Shown here: piece by piece, positions 57,201 through 64,000 of the stretch
Numbering within the stretch: the stretch's first letter is position 1
Layout of the letters: every line of letters begins with the position of its first letter
Made by a program: the position numbers and the translations under genes
The notes under the pieces: model-generated
The model's database searches: none
What the model was told of the DNA's origin: nothing
Seen by the model: only the letters and a program-made list of their open reading frames with translations
Source of the DNA: Lepidodermella squamata
Lineage: Eukaryota; Gastrotricha
Direction of reading: 5' to 3'
Length of the DNA stretch: 64,000 bases
NCBI GenBank assembly: GCA_047495785.1
Contig: JBLDXI010000028.1
Coordinates: 806,001-870,000 of the forward strand

Positions 57201-60200
57201 CTGGATTTTAGGCCATGATGCAACTCCAACTGGCGCACAGGGAATTTTCTCAACTGGACCTCGTTTCGGAATTTCGTCAAGTCGAGCTGACGGTAAAATT
57301 TATTGAGATTATTATTCCAAGTCTCATTAACTGATTTACAGCTCTTGACCAATACGCGTTAATGAGTGCTGTTGATGCAGGGGTACTGGCAGGTAACGTT
57401 GCCAGGATTATCTCACCCATGATTCCAGCTGGCTGGCGATGCGTTGAGTTTTGGTATTATATGTCCGGAACTACTGTTGTTTCTCTCAAGGTCAGCCTTG
57501 TTGCTGCAAGTCAATCATTTTGGACTCGGACCGGATCGCAACTCAAGCAGTGGAACTTCGCAACGAAATCAGTCTACTTCGCTACCCCTGATCAGATTGT
57601 TTTCGAGGCAGCGAGAGGTTCCAACATATTTTCTGATATTGCGATCGACAACGTCCGAGTGACTGAAGGCAGATGTATCGCCGCAAGTAATGTTTAAAAA
57701 ATGACTATTAGCATTGAATGTATGGTATTATCCGGATTGTATCGTAAAATATGCCTTCTTAATGGCCGAATTATAAACTCATAAAACCTTCTTCCAAGCA
57801 GGGATTTTTTGATATTTTCTAAACAGGCAGGGATTTTTTGATATTTTTATATCAAAAAATGCCCGCTTGTCCAGAAAATATCACCAAAAACCCCACTTGT
57901 CAAACACACAAGAGAAACCCAAAAAAGTTCAAGCAACACTCCAAAACTATTTTATTAAGAATCACGAAAAATGTGGCATAATTTTGGGAGAATTGGGAGA
58001 ATGCACACGCACAGGTATCGAATCGGGCAGCATTCACCCCAATCGAACAGCACTTGGCTACGAGCTCGGGAAAATCGGGCAGAACTCGTCCAGGAATTGG
58101 AGAAATTTGGGCAGAATTCGTCCAGAAATTGGCGAAATTTGGGCAGAATTCGTCCAGCATGTCGCGGAAATCAAGAAACAATCGGCCAGCATTCCGTGAA
58201 ATCCGCGAGAGCTCGGGCAGCATAGGATTCCAGAAATCGCAACACGGCATCGCTTGTGACAGTGGAAGAAAGCTAGAAGATACAGCGAATCGAGCGAAGT
58301 AGACGAATTCGAGCAAGTCTTGTTGGGCGTTTGCTGAAACCTTGACAAATTGCGGCTATTCGTTCAAGATTTCGTCGATATAGAAGCAGCTCTGCAAACC
58401 GAGTTGCCGAAGGCGCCGTGAAAGTCGCATTGATAGCCATCCGAAGCCAATCGAACAGAACCACCTTGGTGCGAGAGCCCGATTGCAAGATTTAGCACCA
58501 GCAATTTGTTTGGCGTGCCAGAAATGCGGAAAATTCGATGTGAAAAACGAACCAAAAACTCGCAAAATGAAGAATGCGAGAAAAAAATGAGCAAGAAACA
58601 AATTTCACGATTTTTTTAAGTTAGATCTTTTAATTTCAAATCAAATCAATAGAAATTCTGCGAGAGTGTACCATACAATACTAGTAACCCTGAAAATTTT
58701 ACGATTCGACCCGGATAACACACATATACGGAAGCCAATCAGGTTATATGGGTTTAAAATCGCCTTCAGGCTGATATTTCGTCCTTCGGCTGCGCCTCAG
58801 GCCGAAATATAAGCCTTCAGGCGATTATAAACCCATATACCCTTCTTGTCTTCCGTATATTATATAACATTTTTAACAGGTCCATGCCCTCCTGATTGGA
58901 TCGATTTCGGGCAAAAATGCTACTTTCCGTTTTTAAACATGAATTTTGCGTTGAGTGACTCAGCTGTGTTTTGTGTCACACGACAGCGAGCTAGGATTGC
59001 TAGACCGGAGACGCAATCTGAATTCGACTTTCTCAAGAACCTTATCGGCAGCAATACCATTGTTTTGGATGGTAACTTGGTATCTGGGGTCTGGAGAGAC
59101 AGCGATCAATATTCTATTCCATTCTTGCGTAAGCCTTTCTACTTCTTGATCTTCTTCATTTTGATCTTCTTTATTGCTTCTTAAGCATGGGCAAGTTCTC
59201 AGCCAGGTGCTGGAACCGTCCTGGGAATGACAAGCAGTGGCTTTGTCACCCTGTCCGGTGGTACCGCTCCTAGTCTATGCGAATTGGACAAGCTGGCTGC
59301 ACAGCATGTAACATTCAACTGCTCGTTCGATAACAAGCACTTATGCGGTTGGTATAATTGGAACGCTGACTCCACCGTTCCGAGCACCGGGGAAAGTATG
59401 GATTTAGACACCTGGAGTGGTATTAGTGGCCCTTGGCAGACTTACGACAATGCCAATGGCCCTGAATGGGATTGGAACCAAGGAGGTTGAATATGTCATG
59501 ATATTTGTAAATGATTCTATCATTTATGTTCGCATAGCAACTCGCGGTTTTTATCTGATGACGGCTGATATGCAAATTCCGACATGCAGCGGTAGTCCGT
59601 ACACTGATTTGCAATCTCCTTATGTTAAAGGTGGTAACCCAAAGTGCTTACGATTTCGAACCTACCAGTCTGCTATTTTCAACTCGATCGAAGTTCAAGT
59701 CGGCTGGCTCAGTTCAAGTGGTAGCCTGACGGTTCAGCCGACTTACGTAAACTCCATTCAGAGCAGCGACAGAATCTGGCGTACGTGGCAGGTTGAGGTG
59801 TTCCAATCCTTGTACTTCCGCTTCATCATCCGCATATGGAAAACCTGTACATCAAATGGCTTCGCAAATCAGGCAATTGATGACATCATGCTCTTCAACA
59901 GCACATGCTCGATCCCTCTGTTCATGGGCACAGGGGGTCCAACGACCAACAGCCAACGACCTGGCTACACAAGCTGGTCGGATGCTGTCGATTCCATCAA
60001 TGATGCCAACTTTGCTAGTTGCGATACTTCGAATCCTTGGCGAGCCCAGGGCTGGCAGGTTGATGGAACTTGGACCTGTCCGGCTTGGAATCTACCAACC
60101 GGCTATCGCCTAAACGGCCCGCAGTCAGATTACACGGGAGAAAACAGGTACCTGAGCGCCACCAATTCTTACGGCCTTCCGTTGGCAGGGCAGAGTCGTC

Positions 60201-62616
60201 TATCAGGACCAGCCGTTCCTGCAGGGCTAAAATGTTTCATATTTCATTACTTCCAGTACGGCTACGACATCGGAGAATTCCGAGTGACGGATCAAAATGA
60301 GCGGTATCTATTCGCTTTGCAACGCGGCCAATACCCTGCTTGGCGCGAGCATAGAATCTTATTCAATAGTGTCTACCCGAGTCGGTTGAACTTCACCACG
60401 ACAGCTGGTCAAAATGATACTGATACTCATTTGATGTACTGGGGTGGTATTCAACTAGACGATTTCTACGTGCGAAACGGGAGTGATCTATGCCTTGGTT
60501 TCATGGATTGCAGTTTCGACGATAGTTCGTACCTATCAGACTGTGGTTGGCAGCAAAATGATACGGATGATGGTGACTGGGTCAGGTATTCTGGGGAGAC
60601 ACCAGCCAGGAACGCAATTACAGGTCCGAATGCTGATCAGAATACCGGTAAGGGTCACTACCTGTATTTCGAAGCAACTGGAATGAAGCCAACTGCTAAA
60701 GCTCGCATTCACATGCCCCCTATGTCGGCAGGGAACCACTGTCTAACATTTTTCTACCATATGTTTGGCGAAGACATCGGATCTTTACGAGTGTTTTACG
60801 TTCCACAAAACATCTCGACCTCCTACAACGGAACTTTCCCAACTTACAACGAAGTGGAGGTTTGGAGGAAGGACGGTCGACAGGTGAATTCCTGGCTGCG
60901 GGCTATGGTTCCCCTTCAGCTGAATTACCCGCAAATCATGACTTTTGAAGCGTTGCGTGGTAATGGAGATCGAGGTGATATTGCCATTGACGACGTGACA
61001 GTTCTTCGAGGCAACTGCCCTCAAGATCGGTCTTTCGTTTGTAGCTTTGAGCGCGGCGATCTCTGCGCATGGTCCAACGACCCTGGTTCAGCTCGACGTT
61101 TTGAAGTTCGTCGCGGTAAGACTCCTGGATCGCCGATATCTGGACCTGAAGGTGACAACACCGGTGAATACGCCGGGGGCTACTACGCCTACGCACCTGG
61201 AAATGGAGGCCCAGCTGGTGCATTCGCTCGATTGATAAGCCCGTCGATCAGAGGTCCTGGGACTGTCTGCTTGCAAGCATATTACAATCTTCGCGGTCGT
61301 TCAACTGGGACTCTGACGATTTCAAGAAATTCCGAGGCGGTTTACAGACTTCGCGGGGGAACGACTGGCTATGAATGGCGGCGGATCTCTGTAACGATCG
61401 GCACGAATAGCCTGGCGTCTTTCAACATCCAAATTACTTATACCGCATCGTCAGGCTATGCCGATCTGGGTCTGGATGATATCGTAATTTCGGATGGTCC
61501 TTGCCAGAATAATGCAGGAGACACTGAAGGGTTGATGATGCAATCATTTTCGAACACCCGAGCGGGCTTTGCTCTATCCCAACACACAATTCTTAACCAA
61601 ACAGCTGATTCTCTTGTAGCTTGCTCTCGCCAATGCGTCGCTACATCAGGCTGTCAATCATTGAATTATGACTCCGCTAGCAAAGTCTGCCAACTCAACG
61701 ACGATATTGCCGAGGATGATCCGATGAACTTCAATTCGACAAGCTCGACAACAACTCATGCTTGGATTGTCAGCTCGTTCACCCAGCTGGAATCAGTATA
61801 ACTTGTTCCTCATAAATATACCTATTTTTTATTCATTAATTTTCACAGCACTTGAAAAACTTGTGCACCTTGGATTCTGTGACTTGCACTTTGACATCGA
61901 GCTGCAGCTTAATGCCTCATACTGATATGCTCGTCTGTAATTGCGTTGAGCCTAATGAAAGCTGCTACATGCCGCAAGACTGCTCAAAGCTGTACGCCAA
62001 TGGTTACAAATCAAACGGAACGTATTTGATCCAGCCAACGACAAATTCACGACCAGTAATGGTTGCATGTGAAATGGATACTATCAGCAACAAAGGTTGG
62101 ACTGTTTTTGCTAAGCGATACTCTGGAGTTTTAAGATTCCATAACCGGTTACTCTCTGAGTATCAAAACTTCTTTGGCTCGCCCAGTCATGAATACTGGA
62201 TCGGCCTTGATACGATGGTTGCTTTGACAAATCAATTCAACTACACCTACGCCTTTGACGGGGGAATTTTTAGTTCATCTTTGCCATCGATTGTTGGCAA
62301 CACAAACCAGAGATTGGTCATATCTCCAGCAAGCAGTAACTATCGCATTGTCCTATCCCAAGTTGGCACGATGACAACGACAATGTTTAATCAACCATTC
62401 CAAGCCAGGGATTCGGGCGATTCGCCCTGCTTAGCCGCGTTCGCTTTTGCAGGTTGGTGGTACGGAGCTTCGCCAAATTGTGTCGACGGCATCTTGACAG
62501 CCCCTTATCGACCCGGAGAGGCACTTTCTACCGCAAAACTTGGCATGTACGCCAATGATTTCAATGGCACTGTCGTTGGCTTGTCATCTATGAAGTGGCG
62601 CGTTACCCAAATATGA
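54242..62616 (+). CDS. Giant secreted multidomain lectin-like protein (CUB-LamG-MAM-CTLD-MAM-PAN-fibrinogen)
   Basis: Best model has seven exons: 54242-54544, 54595-57292, 57342-57689, 58880-59128, 59186-59485, 59538-61795 and 61849-62616. Phases agree and give 2307 aa. Signal peptide about 1-20 (FIFLMISALIRAANG). Domains in order: two CUB-like (about 27-270), three LamG-like beta-sandwiches starting near 280, 501 and 727 (each with a W/FP-type opening such as SLVAWFPM), MAM near 949, a C-type lectin domain near 1118 (CPPDWIDFGQKCYF; PWASSQPGAG), four MAM-type repeats near 1240-1960, PAN near 1962 and a fibrinogen C-terminal domain near 2087 (KGWTVFAKR; WWYGASPNCVDG). No transmembrane segment is visible, so it should be secreted. 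All domain types bind glycans or proteins, suggesting a recognition, adhesion or matrix role. The link across 57690-58879 uses a GTAATG donor. Without it the frame stops at 57697, giving a short form of 1118 aa. The downstream part has no start or signal of its own. Confidence 0.75.
57795..57899. repeat. Hairpin of two 50-base arms
   Basis: The arms (57795-57844 and 57850-57899) are imperfect reverse complements around a tiny loop. The left arm itself contains GCAGGGATTTTTTGATATTT twice. Confidence 0.75.
58077..58157 (+). repeat. 32-bp tandem repeat, about 2.5 copies
   Basis: Units begin at 58077, 58109 and 58141 and open with GGGCAGAAYTCGTCCAG; the last is truncated. Related GGGCAG words occur nearby at 58025 and 58216. 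Confidence 0.8.
58724..58860. repeat. MITE-like hairpin, 137 bp
   Basis: 58-base arms (58724-58781 and 58803-58860) match in reverse complement at most positions, with outer word ATATACGGAAG and inner GGTTTAWAATCGCC. The loop is about 21 bases. It is almost the same total length as the hairpin at 53342-53479 but unrelated in sequence. Confidence 0.8.
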
Positions 62617-64000
62617 TCTAAACTTCGTCTTGAACGCTTTCTTGTTACATTTACTTCAAAAAGATACCTTTTCAAGTTGCTTGATGTGCTTTCAGTTGGC
62701 ATTCTTTCGGCGTAGCACTTCTGTTATCAATTTTTACTTCCTGACTGCAGATACCAAAATATTACTGGGCGAATTTAGATATAATACATTCTGTCGAAAC
62801 GAAAAGATTTGAGGAAATCTAAGTGCCATTAAACTCCTCATGAACTTCGAAAGTTGTCAAAGAAAACATAAAATCCGAAGCGATGCATATGAAGCAGCTA
62901 AAATACCAAAATTGCCGAACCATTTCTAGCGGGTTTTACCGGTAAACGCTTTTGGCGGCTTTAATTTAGTAGAAGCAGCTATATTATTTGCATGAACTTT
63001 AAATCTCAAAAAATTATTGAGAATCTCTGTGAACAAGCCACTACAGGGTTATATAAGATCACTCCTTGAACATATAAAATCGAGTGCCCGGAACAAAAAC
63101 CATGACATTTGTTTTTTTCAAACGTTGATGAACCCCTGACATTTAAAAGGGACTGACATTTATTTCGGGCCTGACATTTATTTATCCGAACCAATAAGTA
63201 ACTGCCTAGGTAACCAAAATGGCATACATTTCCCTGATATTTTACGTATTTTGACCCAAAATTGGTCCCTGACCTTTCTAGATGCTAAGAGTAGAAATTA
63301 GCTCCATTCGGAATGGCTATAATGACCTCATTAGTGATCTTCAGTATTGTCCCCATATTGACCTGACATTTATTTCGGGCCTGACATTTATTATTTCGAA
63401 CGACCTCTAACCTCTGACATTTATTTGAGGCTGTCATTTATTCGAGGCTGACATTTTTTTCGGGCAGTACGGTAGTATAAAAAGTAGTATTTGCTGTTCC
63501 TTGACATTCTAATTTGAAATAAAATAAGACATTTACGAGGCTCGCCTTTATTCATTCAATGAGACTTTAACTTGTAAAACTTCAGCTCGAATCGGCAGTT
63601 CAGCACTCCGCAAGATGTGGTAACTTTGGAGAAAGAGAACTTTAATTTTCCGGTAACTATCGTATAAGTTTCTCCGATCAAGCAATGTCGAAACCTCCTA
63701 GGCCTTAAGCCTTTCCTAATTTTTCTCCATTTTTTGACAGGCGTCCAATATGGATGTTTTCGAAAAGCTCTCTTCAGATCGCTGTTCTCTGAGAATTACT
63801 CCAAAAAGCGTTTTCTACTGCGCTTAGAGTGGTTTCGTTTTAGAGAAACGGGGCAAACATCAACTTTTCCATTCCGGAAACATTTAGCCAGAAAAGCCAA
63901 TGTTAGAAGTCTCAGGCCGCTCGAGCTCTCTGAATCTCTTCCTCTATAATCCCAGGTGAGTTTAATTATTGAACAAAATCAAAATTGCATAAATGAGGTC
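62617..64000. other. Right flank, non-coding in view
   Basis: AT-rich region after the lectin-like gene. It contains an 18-bp repeat listed separately. A frame at 63734-63949, preceded by a TTTTTTGACAG acceptor-like site and ending close to a CAGGTGAG donor-like site near 63953, could be an exon of a further gene continuing beyond the window, but I recognise no domain in it. Confidence 0.4.
63136..63470 (+). repeat. 18-bp repeat CTGACATTTATTTCGGGC
   Basis: About eight copies lie in two clusters, 63136-63185 and 63363-63470, spaced 16-18 bases apart inside each cluster, with variants ending in GAGG instead of CGGG. About 180 bases of other sequence lie between the clusters. Confidence 0.8.

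Larger units (their letters stand above)
57690..58879 (+). other. 1.2-kb intron of the lectin-like gene, repeat-filled
   Basis: This is the only long intron of the gene; its others are 48-57 bp. It holds two hairpin elements and a 32-bp tandem repeat (listed separately), and its last hairpin ends only 20 bases before the acceptor. If the joined gene model is wrong, this is instead an intergenic region. Confidence 0.55.

Noticed and set aside
58846-59184. Separate gene starting just upstream of the C-type lectin exon
   Set aside because: The apparent start lies in intron-like sequence before an acceptor at 58879. There is no signal peptide, and the incoming phase matches the upstream MAM exon.

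Overview
This is a window of invertebrate animal nuclear DNA. Long AT-rich non-coding stretches separate genes with GT-AG introns. The conserved genes are clearly animal: the catalytic end of the Polycomb methyltransferase E(z)/EZH2, a complete ubiquilin, and a complete MADD/Rab3-GEF. Introns fall into a very short class (49-60 bp) and a long class (0.3-2.6 kb). CpG looks undepleted in coding DNA by eye. I cannot fix the phylum from sequence alone, and I see no bacterial-type operons, CRISPR arrays or rRNA.

Layout. 1-2083: decayed repeats, no convincing gene. 2084-5524 (+): last four visible exons of E(z), with a Ty3/Gypsy-type reverse transcriptase relic in the 1.9-kb intron. 5956-6783 (+): two-exon orphan gene model. 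7889-9752 (-): ubiquilin, three exons. 9753-13537: gene-free. 13538-26553 (+): MADD, nine exons with consistent phases giving 1659 aa. Its introns hold hairpin elements (one with 195-bp arms), a possible alternative terminal exon, and an antisense nested gene for a small secreted PAN/apple-like peptide flanked by direct repeats.

28.5-45.5 kb is a cluster of four class C (GABA-B-like) receptors. Three are intronless and exactly 769 aa. Two of these are near-identical and lie in opposite orientation, with shared upstream and downstream flanks. The fourth is divergent, has three introns, and carries degenerate telomere-like repeats inside its first intron. Between the first and fourth receptors lie a decayed MULE-type transposase, a 42-bp-period palindromic minisatellite and a second small PAN-like secreted peptide gene.

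46.5-52.6 kb (-) holds two paralogous genes (579 and 585 aa) of a family I do not recognise. They have an F-box-like motif and leucine-rich-repeat-like C-terminal halves. A Ly6/three-finger GPI-anchored-type protein gene lies between them. 54242-62616 (+) is best read as one very large secreted multidomain lectin-like gene (2307 aa): CUB x2, LamG-like x3, MAM, C-type lectin, MAM x4, PAN, fibrinogen C-terminal domain. Its largest intron is packed with hairpins and a 32-bp tandem repeat. The end of the window is non-coding, with an 18-bp repeat.

Functional picture: housekeeping genes on the left (chromatin silencing, proteasome shuttle, synaptic vesicle Rab regulation). To the right is an accessory region of lineage-expanded receptors and secreted recognition proteins, rich in recent duplications and mobile element debris. 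Exon coordinates were deduced by reading splice sites and phases by eye, not from transcripts.
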